From: Candidatus Cryptoclostridium obscurum
GTDB taxonomy: Bacteria; Bacillota; Dehalobacteriia; UBA7702
Assembly: GCA_904420535.1 (NCBI GenBank)
Contig: CAJFVQ010000002.1
Span: forward strand, 1 to 49,625
Length of the DNA: 49,625 bases
Direction of reading: 5' to 3'
A program made the translations under genes and the position numbers. Shown here in pieces: positions 1-8,006 of the stretch. Positions within the stretch are counted from its first letter, which is position 1, and every line of letters begins with the position of its first letter. Under the pieces are notes generated by a model, which had not been told where the DNA came from, did no database searches, and saw only the letters and a list, made by a program, of their open reading frames with translations.

Positions 1-516
1 CTGGCTTACAAATCCAATCCTACGCTTTTTGAATGGTCTTCCTCGCCGGTGGTTTACAGAGATTTGAACTTTTGCCACCGGTTTCGTCCTATTTTGGAAA
101 GTTGCTTTTCGCCGAGAAATGGGATCAACCATTATCTTCATATGGCCAAGGGCACTTTTTATTCTTATTTAAGGGAAGCATTGGTTCCTGTAAAAAAGTA
201 TTTTTATGCGCTTCGCCCCATTTTGGCCTGCTTCTGGATTTTAGAAAGAGGAACGCCCCCGCCCATGTCCTTCCGCGATCTCGCGGAAGGACAGTTGGAA
301 CGGGGGATGATGCCTTTGGTGAAAAAACTTTTAGAAATTAAAGTCAATGCTCCGGAAGTCAAAAGAATTCCCCGTATTGACATGCTCAATGAATATATTG
401 AAAAACATCTTGCTGAGATTGAGGAAAAACTCGGCGCCATACCCGAAGGAGGCCGTGCCGATTGGGCAGTTCTGAACAATTTTTTCCTTTCGGAGGTTGA
501 AAACCAATGGTCATAA
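1..516 (+). CDS. YcgL/RlaP-type predicted nucleotidyltransferase, 3' part
   Basis: The reading frame is open from base 1, so the start lies outside the window; about 171 residues are visible. Near the left edge it reads LFEWSSSPVVY, typical of the predicted nucleotidyltransferase family COG3541 (YcgL/RlaP), in which a leucine-phenylalanine-glutamate-tryptophan segment follows the nucleotidyltransferase core. The helical C-terminal half (FYSYLREALVPVKKYFYALRP onward) also matches my memory of that family. The catalytic N-terminal residues are missing, so activity cannot be judged. The frame ends 10 bases inside the next gene, the CCA-adding enzyme, which implies translational coupling of two nucleotidyltransferases. 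The substrate is unknown. An internal ATG at 49 exists but lies inside the conserved region and is not the start. Confidence 0.72.
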   Translation: MAYKSNPTLFEWSSSPVVYRDLNFCHRFRPILESCFSPRNGINHYLHMAKGTFYSYLREALVPVKKYFYALRPILACFWILERGTPPPMSFRDLAEGQLERGMMPLVKKLLEIKVNAPEVKRIPRIDMLNEYIEKHLAEIEEKLGAIPEGGRADWAVLNNFFLSEVENQWS

Positions 517-1808
517 ATCTATCTCCTCAAGTAGAAAAAGCTTTGGCCATGCTGAACGACGCGGGATTTGAGGCTTATCTCGTGGGCGGAGCGGTGCGAG
601 ATTTGTGCTTGGTAGGTTGTTCCCACGTAAAAGATTGGGATATTGCCACTGCCGCCGGAACCGATGAGATCAAGACAGTCTTTGCCGGTTTTCGCATCAT
701 CGAGACTGGGATCAAACATGGCACCGTAACAGTGATTGTCGATGGTGAGCCTTTGGAAATCACTACGTTCCGCCACGGGGATTCTTTGCGGCAGGATCTG
801 ATTCATCGGGATTTTACGATGAACACCCTTGCCTACCATAGGGAGCAGGGAGTGATCGATCTCTACGGCGGCGCAGAGGATTTTAAAAAACGAAAACTCC
901 GTTGTGTTGGTTCGTCTTTGGAGCGGTTTTGCGAAGATCCCTTGCGGATCTTGCGGGGATTGCGTTTTGCATCTGTCTTGGATATGGATATTGATGAAGA
1001 AGCTGCCGCGGCAATGCGGCGGAACAAGGACCTGTTGCAAAACGTTGCCGTGGAACGGATCCGCAATGAATTGACTCAAATGCTCTGTGGGCCCAGTATT
1101 GGAAGGATCCTAAGGGAATTTTCCGACGTTTTGGCGGTGCCTCTTCCCGAGATTCAATCTATGATCGGTTTTGAACAATATCATCCTTACCATTGTTACG
1201 ATATCTGGGGGCATACGGTTGTTGTTGTGGAGAAAGTACCGGCAGAACCGGTGCTGGCCTGGGCTGCCCTCTTTCATGATATGGGAAAACCTTTCTGCTT
1301 TTCCCGAGATCCCCAGGGGGTGGGGCATTTTTACGGCCATGCCGCAAAAAGCGCTGAAATTGCCGATCGTATCATGGAACGTTTAAAATTTGACCATGTG
1401 AGCCGTAAGGAGATTTCCTTTTTGGTGGAACATCATGACCGTTCCATCGCACCCAATGAAAAATCCGTCAAACGGGCCTTGCGACAGTATGGGGTGGAGC
1501 GGCTTTCTCGGTTGATCCGGTTGGGCCGTGCCGATACTTTGGGGCATACCAGGGAATGCTGGCACTACCTGGAAGAATTTGATCAACTGGAGCAAATGAT
1601 TCAGTTTGCGATTGCTGTCGGAAAACCGTTTTCACGAGAGGATCTCGCCGTCAACGGAAAGGATCTGATACAGCTGGGATATGAGGGGCCAGCCATTGGC
1701 GAAGCTTTAAACTTGCTTGTTGATGCAGTCATTTGTGATGATCTGAAAAACGAAAAAGATGCTTTGATTACCTATTTACGAAAACGGAAATCTATGAAAC
1801 AAACGTAG
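507..1808 (+). CDS. cca: CCA-adding tRNA nucleotidyltransferase with HD domain
   Basis: A 433-residue class II CCA-adding enzyme or poly(A) polymerase family protein, which builds or repairs the 3' CCA end of tRNA. Visible motifs are the nucleotide-binding GGAVRD (about residues 27-32), the catalytic pair DWDIAT (44-49), RDFTMN (about 100) and DPLRILRGLRFA (about 145-155). A C-terminal HD domain carries LFHDMGKP and later EHHD. That HD module is common in Gram-positive family members and is linked to phosphohydrolase activity. The ATG at 507 overlaps the upstream gene by 10 bases. The stop is TAG, followed in frame by two further TAGs and then a TGA with no conserved sequence between, so here UAG is read as a real stop. 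Confidence 0.93.
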   Translation: MVINLSPQVEKALAMLNDAGFEAYLVGGAVRDLCLVGCSHVKDWDIATAAGTDEIKTVFAGFRIIETGIKHGTVTVIVDGEPLEITTFRHGDSLRQDLIHRDFTMNTLAYHREQGVIDLYGGAEDFKKRKLRCVGSSLERFCEDPLRILRGLRFASVLDMDIDEEAAAAMRRNKDLLQNVAVERIRNELTQMLCGPSIGRILREFSDVLAVPLPEIQSMIGFEQYHPYHCYDIWGHTVVVVEKVPAEPVLAWAALFHDMGKPFCFSRDPQGVGHFYGHAAKSAEIADRIMERLKFDHVSRKEISFLVEHHDRSIAPNEKSVKRALRQYGVERLSRLIRLGRADTLGHTRECWHYLEEFDQLEQMIQFAIAVGKPFSREDLAVNGKDLIQLGYEGPAIGEALNLLVDAVICDDLKNEKDALITYLRKRKSMKQT

Positions 1809-1999
1809 AGAAATTAGAGTACTTTTGACGACTCACAACTATAGGTTCGGAAAACTGTGATTGAAAAGATCAAAAGGGGATTTTCCTTTCATTTTTATGG
1901 TGAAATTTTGTGATTATAATTTGCTTTTTATTGAAAATTTTGATATCCTATAAGAAGGAACAGAACCTGTCGAGGATTCCTGTATGTGAGGGGTGAGTT

Positions 2000-3460
2000 A
2001 TGGACGTTTTTAATGAATTTTTCAACAAAAATACCATGTATTTCGATGCCTTTGACAAAATGGTAGAAGCAGTTTATATCTGCGATATTGATGGAAATCT
2101 GGTGTATTTCAATAAAGTTGCGGAACGGTTAGACGGGTATCTTTTAAAAGACGTCAAAGGGCAATCAACCTATGACCTTTATGGCCTCGATGAAAGAAAC
2201 AGCCCCATGTTGAAAGCCCTGGCAACGGAGCGGCCTGTCCATAACGAAGAGTTTTCTTATTATGTCAACGGTAAGGAAAATGTGCAATTATGCAATGCCG
2301 GCCCTATTTACAACGACGGAAAACTTGTCGGTGCTTATACGGTGCAGCGCGATTTAACTGTATTGAAAGATATGGTAGAGCGAAATATCGCTCTGCAAAA
2401 TGAATTAATCCAGCAAAAAAACCGCGCGGTTTCTGAGACTTCTCCCAGTGAAACTTTTGATCATCTCATTGGTGAAAGCGATGCTTTTCAGAAGTGTAAA
2501 GAACTTGCCTTGCGGGTAGCAAAAACTAATTCCTCGGTAATGCTGGTGGGAAGCACCGGTAGTGGGAAGGAAGTCTTTGCCCGGGCGATCCACGATCATA
2601 GTAACCGTGTCAAAGGACCCTTTCTCGCTTTAAACTGTGCGGCGATTCCTGAGAGCTTAATTGAAGGGATTCTTTTTGGTACGACGAAAGGGGTATACAC
2701 CGGTGCTGTGGAAAAGGAAGGTCTCTTGGCCCAGGCTGACGGAGGCACCGTTTTTCTTGATGAAGTGAATTCCATGCCTTTGGCTTCTCAGGCGAAACTC
2801 CTGCGGGTTTTGGAAGAACGAAAAATTATGAAACTGGGAAGTAAAAAAGAAATGGATATTGATGTGCGTATTATCAGCAGCACCAATGAAATCCCTCGTG
2901 ATGCCATTGACAATGGCCACCTGCGGGAAGATCTGTTTTATCGCCTCTCCGTGGTGCAAATTAGTATTCCGCCATTGGAAGATCGAAAGGAAGATATCCC
3001 CTTGCTGGTGCAGCATTTTATTGCCAAATATAATGAAAGATTTCATAAAAATGTGTTGGGTGTAGACCATGAAGTATTGGATTATTTTATGAAATTTCCT
3101 TGGCCCGGCAATGTTCGTCAATTGAAAGCCTGTGTGGAATCAGCGATGAACTTTGCTGCTGACGGCAGCTTAATTACCTTTCATGATCTTCCTCAATATG
3201 TGTTTGAAAGTTCCCTTTCTCCGGAAGACCGATACCGCCAGCGGCTTCAGATGACGAACCAGAAATCTACTATGTATGCCTCTCCCAAAAAGGATTCTTC
3301 AAAAGAAGAGAGCGTGATGGATTCTATTTGGAATGATGAGCGAGAAGAGATTATTCAGGCACTGCGTCGTTCCAAAGGGAATATGACAAAAGCTGCCCAA
3401 TCTCTCGGTATTAGCAGACAGTTATTGTTTTACCGTTGCAAAAAATATCGGATTAAATAA
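2000..3460 (+). CDS. PAS-domain sigma-54-dependent transcriptional activator
   Basis: A 486-residue enhancer-binding protein. Residues about 10-120 form a PAS sensor (VYICDIDGNLVYFNKVAERL), followed by a linker and a AAA+ domain from about 150 to 390. Walker A is GSTGSGKE, Walker B is GGTVFLDEVNS, and the sigma-54 contact loop reads GVYTGA instead of the usual GAFTGA. The Phe-to-Tyr change is tolerated in known activators. The C-terminus (about 445-486) is a Fis-type helix-turn-helix containing NMTKAAQSLGISRQ. A GAGGGG ribosome site precedes the ATG. The gene ends at a hairpin terminator, beyond which lie a large inverted repeat and a -24/-12 promoter driving mttB. It is therefore the likely activator of the 3916 methyltransferase, probably sensing a small molecule through PAS. 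Confidence 0.92.
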   Translation: MDVFNEFFNKNTMYFDAFDKMVEAVYICDIDGNLVYFNKVAERLDGYLLKDVKGQSTYDLYGLDERNSPMLKALATERPVHNEEFSYYVNGKENVQLCNAGPIYNDGKLVGAYTVQRDLTVLKDMVERNIALQNELIQQKNRAVSETSPSETFDHLIGESDAFQKCKELALRVAKTNSSVMLVGSTGSGKEVFARAIHDHSNRVKGPFLALNCAAIPESLIEGILFGTTKGVYTGAVEKEGLLAQADGGTVFLDEVNSMPLASQAKLLRVLEERKIMKLGSKKEMDIDVRIISSTNEIPRDAIDNGHLREDLFYRLSVVQISIPPLEDRKEDIPLLVQHFIAKYNERFHKNVLGVDHEVLDYFMKFPWPGNVRQLKACVESAMNFAADGSLITFHDLPQYVFESSLSPEDRYRQRLQMTNQKSTMYASPKKDSSKEESVMDSIWNDEREEIIQALRRSKGNMTKAAQSLGISRQLLFYRCKKYRIK

Positions 3461-3499
3461 GATTTGTTTATCGGAATCAAATGATTGCGAGTGTTTTTT

Positions 3500-3558
3500 A
3501 AAGCTGCTGTAAGGCTTTCGCCCTTGGGTTTTATGGGAAACTTTTACAGCAGCTTTTT
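3500..3558 (+). terminator. Hairpin terminator after the sigma-54 activator
   Basis: A 13-base stem is formed by 3500-3512 and 3544-3556, enclosing a 31-base loop and followed by T residues. It lies 40 bases after the activator stop codon. Confidence 0.75.
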
Positions 3559-3613
3559 CTATTGAATATAGATTGAAAATTTTGTTGCTGTTATAATTTC
3601 TCATTGAGTGTTT

Positions 3614-3682
3614 GTAAAAAAAACGAAAAAAAACGAAAGTCAGTACGTGCAAAGGTCTTTCATTTTTTTTCGTTTTTTGTAC
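3614..3682. promoter_or_regulatory. Long A-tract inverted repeat, candidate enhancer of the mttB sigma-54 promoter
   Basis: Arms at 3614-3639 and 3657-3682 are reverse complements over 26 bases with two mismatches, separated by 17 bases. Each arm carries two CGA-type steps set in runs of A or T. The centre lies about 155 bases upstream of the -24 element at 3803, the usual distance for an upstream activating sequence of a sigma-54 activator. The binding protein is inferred to be the 2000-3460 product. A secondary role as a structured terminator cannot be excluded. Confidence 0.5.
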
Positions 3683-3800
3683 ATTTTTTCAAGAATAAAT
3701 TTGAAATTTTTTGACGCTGGGAAATTTTTACAAAAAAACTGACATGAAAACTGCCTGCATGAAAAAGATTTTGTTGCAAAAAATTTTTATTTTTTCTCTT

Positions 3801-3818
3801 TTGGCATAGTTTTTGCTG
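3801..3818 (+). promoter_or_regulatory. Sigma-54 (-24/-12) promoter of mttB
   Basis: The sequence TTGGCATAGTTTTTGCTG matches the TTGGCAC-N5-TTGC consensus, with exactly 10 bases between GG (3803-3804) and GC (3815-3816). Transcription should start near 3828, leaving a leader of about 88 bases before the ATG at 3916. A sigma-54 activator gene lies directly upstream on the same strand. Confidence 0.82.
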
Positions 3819-3915
3819 TATAAAAAAGTAACATGCGAAAAAAATAAAATCGATTTTATGAAAAGCAGAAAAGTTTGAAAACATCAAAAAAGAACAAAAT
3901 ATGGAGGAGATTAAA

Positions 3916-5328
3916 ATGACACCCAGATTCCAACTTTTAACCCAAGCTGACATCGAAAAAATCCATGAAACATCATTGAACATCATGGAAAACGTCGGGG
4001 TTGTTTTCAGCTACGAACCCGCCAGAGAAATGTTGAAAAAACATGGTGCCAGAGAAGAAGGCCACACCATTTTCTTCCCAAAAAGCATGGTAGAAGAAAA
4101 ATTAAAAACTGTTCCTTCCTCTTTCACCCTGCATGGCAGAAATCCTGAAAAAACCATTGAAATCAATACTGAAGACACATGCTATGCCGGTCCTTATGGA
4201 TCTCCCTTCGTCACCGATCTCGATAACGGCCGTCGTTACGGTAGTCTGGATGACTTTATTAAAATTGTTAAACTGCAGAATGACCTTGAAAATATTGACA
4301 TCATCAGCCACATCGGTTGCGAAGCCAATGACGTTGATGCTTCCATCCGCCACAATGTGATGACCTATAACAACTTGAAATATAGCGATAAACCCTTGAT
4401 GGGTAGCGTTCTCGGTTATGAAGCTGCGAAACAGTCCATTGAAATGGCTGGGATTGCCAACGGTGGTATCGACGTTTTGAAGGACAAAACCGTCATCGCT
4501 TCGATTCCCTGCACCCTTACTCCCCTGAGCTATGACGACAAAATGGCTGGCGCCATCATGGCCTATGCCGAATACAACCAAGCGCAGTTAGTCAACTCCC
4601 TCTCCATTTCCGGTGCCACCACTCCCGCAACTTTGGTAGGTCTTGTAGCTTTGCAGAATGCTGAAGTTTTGGCCGGTATCGTATTGGCCCAATGCGTCAA
4701 CCCCGGTTGCCCCATCGTTTACTCCGCTTCCGGTTCCAATGCCGAAATGAGCACTGGTGCTCTGTCCATTGGTTCTCCTGAAGATGCTATCGTTTCCCTG
4801 ATCAATGGTCAGTTGACCAAGTTCTATAATATTCCTTGCCGTATCAGCGGTACCCTCTCCGACTCCAAAGCTTGTGATGCTCAGGCCGGATTTGAATCTG
4901 CCATTACTGGCTTGATGGCACAGTTGGCCGGCGGTAACTTCATTCTCCATGCTATTGGTATTATTGAAGCATACAACTGCACCTCCTTTGAAAAAATGAT
5001 CGTTGATAACGAGCTTCTTGGTTACTTCAAACATATCGGCAGAGGCGTAGAAGTCAACGACGATACCTTGGCTTACGACGTCATCAAAGAAGTTGGTCCT
5101 CAGGGCGAATTCCTTTCCAATCCCCATACTTTCATGCATTTCCGCAATGAATTCTATCGTCCTACCATTACCGACAGACTCAACTATGACCAATGGCATG
5201 CCAATGGCGGTCTCACCATTGATCAAAGAGCCAATGCCAAATGGAAACAAATGTTGGAAGACTATGTAGAACCTACACTTCCCGCCGATGTTGATGCTGA
5301 ATTGAAAAAATACGTTGACGAACACTAA
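3916..5328 (+). CDS. MttB-family methyltransferase without pyrrolysine (betaine-type)
   Basis: A 470-residue member of the trimethylamine methyltransferase (MttB) superfamily. Such proteins form a TIM barrel and transfer a methyl group from a quaternary or tertiary amine to a corrinoid protein. The pyrrolysine position is recognisable in the segment IPCRISGTLSDSK and is occupied by Leu314 (codon 4855-4857), so this is a non-Pyl paralogue of the kind that includes the glycine betaine, proline betaine and carnitine enzymes. The ATG at 3916 is preferred over that at 3901 because GGAGGAG at 3903-3909 sits six bases before it. Codons are strongly biased to GTT, ACC, GAA and AAA, suggesting high expression. 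It is driven by the sigma-54 promoter and followed by an MFS carrier. The exact substrate cannot be read from sequence. Confidence 0.9.
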   Translation: MTPRFQLLTQADIEKIHETSLNIMENVGVVFSYEPAREMLKKHGAREEGHTIFFPKSMVEEKLKTVPSSFTLHGRNPEKTIEINTEDTCYAGPYGSPFVTDLDNGRRYGSLDDFIKIVKLQNDLENIDIISHIGCEANDVDASIRHNVMTYNNLKYSDKPLMGSVLGYEAAKQSIEMAGIANGGIDVLKDKTVIASIPCTLTPLSYDDKMAGAIMAYAEYNQAQLVNSLSISGATTPATLVGLVALQNAEVLAGIVLAQCVNPGCPIVYSASGSNAEMSTGALSIGSPEDAIVSLINGQLTKFYNIPCRISGTLSDSKACDAQAGFESAITGLMAQLAGGNFILHAIGIIEAYNCTSFEKMIVDNELLGYFKHIGRGVEVNDDTLAYDVIKEVGPQGEFLSNPHTFMHFRNEFYRPTITDRLNYDQWHANGGLTIDQRANAKWKQMLEDYVEPTLPADVDAELKKYVDEH

Positions 5329-5344
5329 GTATCAATAAAATCTA

Positions 5345-5385
5345 TGGAAACTTCAGAGCGGGTCATGGCGCCCGCTCCGTTTCCA
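5345..5385 (+). terminator. Extended hairpin between mttB and the MFS gene
   Basis: An inner 7-base GC-rich stem (5356-5362 with 5371-5377) is nested in an outer 7-base stem (5345-5351 with 5379-5385). No T run follows, so it is more likely an mRNA-stabilising or attenuating structure, which would let mttB be made in excess over the carrier. The remaining 330 bases up to 5719 show no gene that I can support. Confidence 0.5.
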
Positions 5386-5718
5386 GATATCATCTCATCG
5401 AAAGAGATCAATCAGTGTCATTTACCACAAGCATCGTTTCTTCATTTCCCATCTTGGTGAAAGTTTAGATTCTGGAATCTTGATTGCAGAATACGGAAAG
5501 ACTTTCCACCGGGCATTCTTGAATTCTTGCTGCTGTCTTCGTCTGAATTGACATGGTGGTAATAAGTAAGCAGTAGTTCGGTGAATGAAAATTACTTTGG
5601 TTGTTCTTATTTGTCTTCTTTTTTCCATCATCAGTTGTCCATTGAAATTGGAAAGAAGGAAATATGCTTTGTGGATTTCAACAATGAAAAGAATTTTTAT
5701 TATGGAAAGGAGTCTACT

Positions 5719-6984
5719 ATGAACAAATGGGGTATTCGTAAATTGATGATTTTTATCATCTTGAGTGCCACAGTTGCCATCGCGTATCAGCTGCCTTATC
5801 TGCGTTATACCTTCTATGACCAAATGATGTCGGCGCTGAACCTCAACGACGTTCAAATGGGGGTCTTAGCCTCTGCTGTAAGTATCGCCAGCACCATCAG
5901 CTACCCCATCGGCGGTTTCCTCGCTAACCGTTTTTCTATGAGATCGTTGATCAATTTGACCCTGGCGGCTTTTGTCGTTCTTACCGTTGCTTTTGCCTTT
6001 ACGACGAACTATATTCTGTTGATTGGGATTCATGTTCTCTATGGATTCTTCGGGATTGCAACGTTGTGGTCCGCATATCTTGTGGGGATCCGCAACCTTG
6101 GTGATGAAAGTGTCCAAAGTAAACTCTTTGGTTTCAGTGAAGCGACTCGTGGGATCCTTCAGACATTGCTTGGCTTCGCTTTCTTGGGGATTATGGGTGC
6201 CGCTACCTCCACGGTTTTCGGTTTCAAAGCTATGTTGATCGTCGGTGCCGTGATTACCGGTATCTTCCTGATTCTCGGATTTATCTTCCTGCCTAAAAAT
6301 GATGATAAAGAAGCTGGCGCTGCCGAGGCTGCAGATGGGAAAAAATATACCATGGTGGATGTGATTAAAAATCCCGGCGTTTGGATCATTATCGTCGTTC
6401 TCTGTTGCGCTTATGCCTGCTGGTCCTTTGGAAACGGTTATTTGACCACTTACACCGTGCGTGTGGCCGGTCTCTCCGAAACCACCGCTTCCATGCTGGG
6501 CATGATCCGCAGCTATGTCATCGTATTCTTGGCCGGTTTCCTCGGTGGTTGGATCCTTGATAAATTTACCATCAAAGGGAAAGCCTTCATTATCATGTTG
6601 GCATTGAGCGCAGGCTGCTTCTTCGCTGTAATGTTCAGCAGCAAAGCTTTGGCCGTATGCGTATTCTTGACTCTCTTTGTGGCTTTTATCGCCAACATCA
6701 TGAAATCCACCTACTGGAGCCTCATGGGGCAAGCGGGGATTCCTACAGGTATGACTGCTCTTGCCACAGGATTTATCTCTTTCATTATTTTCCTGCCTGA
6801 CGCCATTCTTCCGACCTTCATTGGGACTTGGCTTAATAATGCAGAAGCCGCAGGCAATGTTGCAGCCGGATTCGATAAGATCTTCATTATGTTGATTATC
6901 TTTGCCGTTATTGGTATTCTCGGTAGCATTGCTCTTACCATGAGAACAAAGAAGATCATGGCAACAGAAAAAGAAGAAGCATAA
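5719..6984 (+). CDS. MFS transporter next to mttB
   Basis: A 421-residue major facilitator superfamily protein with about 12 hydrophobic segments and the loop motif GGFLANRFSMRS between the second and third segments. The start at 5719 (MNKWGIRKLM) has GAAAGGAG just upstream. An in-frame ATG at 5581 has no comparable ribosome site and adds a non-hydrophobic stretch. It lies 390 bases downstream of the sigma-54-controlled mttB on the same strand, separated by a hairpin, and ends in a strong terminator. By position it probably carries the mttB substrate or a product. The family alone does not fix the substrate. Confidence 0.85.
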   Translation: MNKWGIRKLMIFIILSATVAIAYQLPYLRYTFYDQMMSALNLNDVQMGVLASAVSIASTISYPIGGFLANRFSMRSLINLTLAAFVVLTVAFAFTTNYILLIGIHVLYGFFGIATLWSAYLVGIRNLGDESVQSKLFGFSEATRGILQTLLGFAFLGIMGAATSTVFGFKAMLIVGAVITGIFLILGFIFLPKNDDKEAGAAEAADGKKYTMVDVIKNPGVWIIIVVLCCAYACWSFGNGYLTTYTVRVAGLSETTASMLGMIRSYVIVFLAGFLGGWILDKFTIKGKAFIIMLALSAGCFFAVMFSSKALAVCVFLTLFVAFIANIMKSTYWSLMGQAGIPTGMTALATGFISFIIFLPDAILPTFIGTWLNNAEAAGNVAAGFDKIFIMLIIFAVIGILGSIALTMRTKKIMATEKEEA

Positions 6985-7000
6985 TACAGTACTCTCCGTA

Positions 7001-7036
7001 AAAAGCTCTCCTTGATATTTCAAGGAGAGCTTTTTT
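7001..7036. terminator. Bidirectional terminator
   Basis: A 14-base perfect stem (7001-7014 with 7021-7034) with a 6-base loop ends in T residues on both strands. It lies between the converging MFS (plus) and EamA (minus) genes. Confidence 0.9.
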
Positions 7037-7079
7037 CTGTAGAGGAAGATGTTTGCTCGGCCTTAATTGCTTTGTACAT

Positions 7080-8006
7080 TCATAGCGTTTCATCATTTTT
7101 GACACGGGATTTCTCCTGCTTCTGCCGTTCTACTGTGAGTCCCACGGCAATCAGGATCAATAAAGCCCCCAGTGTCATAACAATGTTGAATGATTCATCA
7201 AATAGAATCAGACTTAAAATGACCACGGTGATCGGTTCTAAAGTAGATAGGATTGTAGTGGAAACTGAGCCAATGGCAACGATTGCCTGGCGGAACATCA
7301 TCATGGAGAATGCCGTACAGAATATGGCGACGACAAGCATCAGAACGAGCCCCTCCAGTGAAATTATGGCAAAGGGATTTAAGCCGCGAATTCCCTCAAA
7401 GATCCCTAAAAATACAGTGCTAAACAAGCATAAGTAGAACACAATGGCAATACCATCTAACTCTTTTAAGGCAGGGCGTCCCAGTCCTACGGCGTAAGTC
7501 CCATAAAAGATTCCGGAAAGCAGGGCAAAGACCAGGCCCCACGGATCAATTTGAGAAATATCACCCAAAGAGAGAAGCATAGCGCCGCCTACCGCTAAGA
7601 TCACGGCGATACATTGCTTTTTGGTAATATTGTCGTGAAACACCATTCTGGCAATGACCAAGGCTGCCGCAGGATAAATGTAGTGAAGCATCCCCGTGAG
7701 GGAAACTGACATTCGGTGGAAAGCTCCATAATAGGTGAGATTCATCATGGCATAGCCGACGATGGCCAGAAAGACTAATTGCCAAAATTGCCCCTTGTTG
7801 AGGTGTAAATCTGTATGGCGTATCAGAATATAGATTCCCAGAACAAAGGTGGCGAATAAGAAACGGAAGAAAACAACATCAATAGGCGTTAAACCTGTTT
7901 CCATTGCAATTTTGACCAATACGGCTTTTGTTCCGAAAAGGATCGAAGACACGATTGCGTAAATATATCCTTTCCTTTTCCCTTTCCCTTCTCCCACCGA
8001 TGTCAT
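7080..8006 (-). CDS. EamA/DMT-family permease
   Basis: A 308-residue drug/metabolite transporter family protein with two EamA repeats and about ten hydrophobic segments. Segments such as SILFGTKAVLVKIA and ILSTLEPITVVILSLILFDE are typical. Its ATG overlaps the stop of the upstream BCCT gene by four bases (ATGA), so it is the last gene of the minus-strand methylamine operon. Family members export or exchange amino acids and small metabolites. Here it might export a demethylated product such as an amino acid, but that is inference from operon position only. Confidence 0.85.
   Translation of the reverse strand: MTSVGEGKGKRKGYIYAIVSSILFGTKAVLVKIAMETGLTPIDVVFFRFLFATFVLGIYILIRHTDLHLNKGQFWQLVFLAIVGYAMMNLTYYGAFHRMSVSLTGMLHYIYPAAALVIARMVFHDNITKKQCIAVILAVGGAMLLSLGDISQIDPWGLVFALLSGIFYGTYAVGLGRPALKELDGIAIVFYLCLFSTVFLGIFEGIRGLNPFAIISLEGLVLMLVVAIFCTAFSMMMFRQAIVAIGSVSTTILSTLEPITVVILSLILFDESFNIVMTLGALLILIAVGLTVERQKQEKSRVKNDETL

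Noticed and set aside
1806-1920. UAG readthrough extension of the CCA-adding enzyme
   Set aside because: The frame beyond has further UAGs and then a UGA within 40 codons, and no conserved sequence; the protein already has normal length.
4588-5325. A 245-codon minus-strand frame opposite mttB
   Set aside because: Shadow of the strongly biased mttB coding strand; no start signal and no recognisable domain.
5555-5575. GG-N10-GC spacing upstream of the MFS gene at 5719
   Set aside because: The flanks lack TGGCA and TTGC, so the spacing is likely a chance match.
5866-7023. A 385-codon minus-strand frame opposite the MFS gene
   Set aside because: It mirrors a codon-biased membrane gene; the product is polar and rich in Asn, Gln, His and Gly with no family likeness, and it has no ribosome site.
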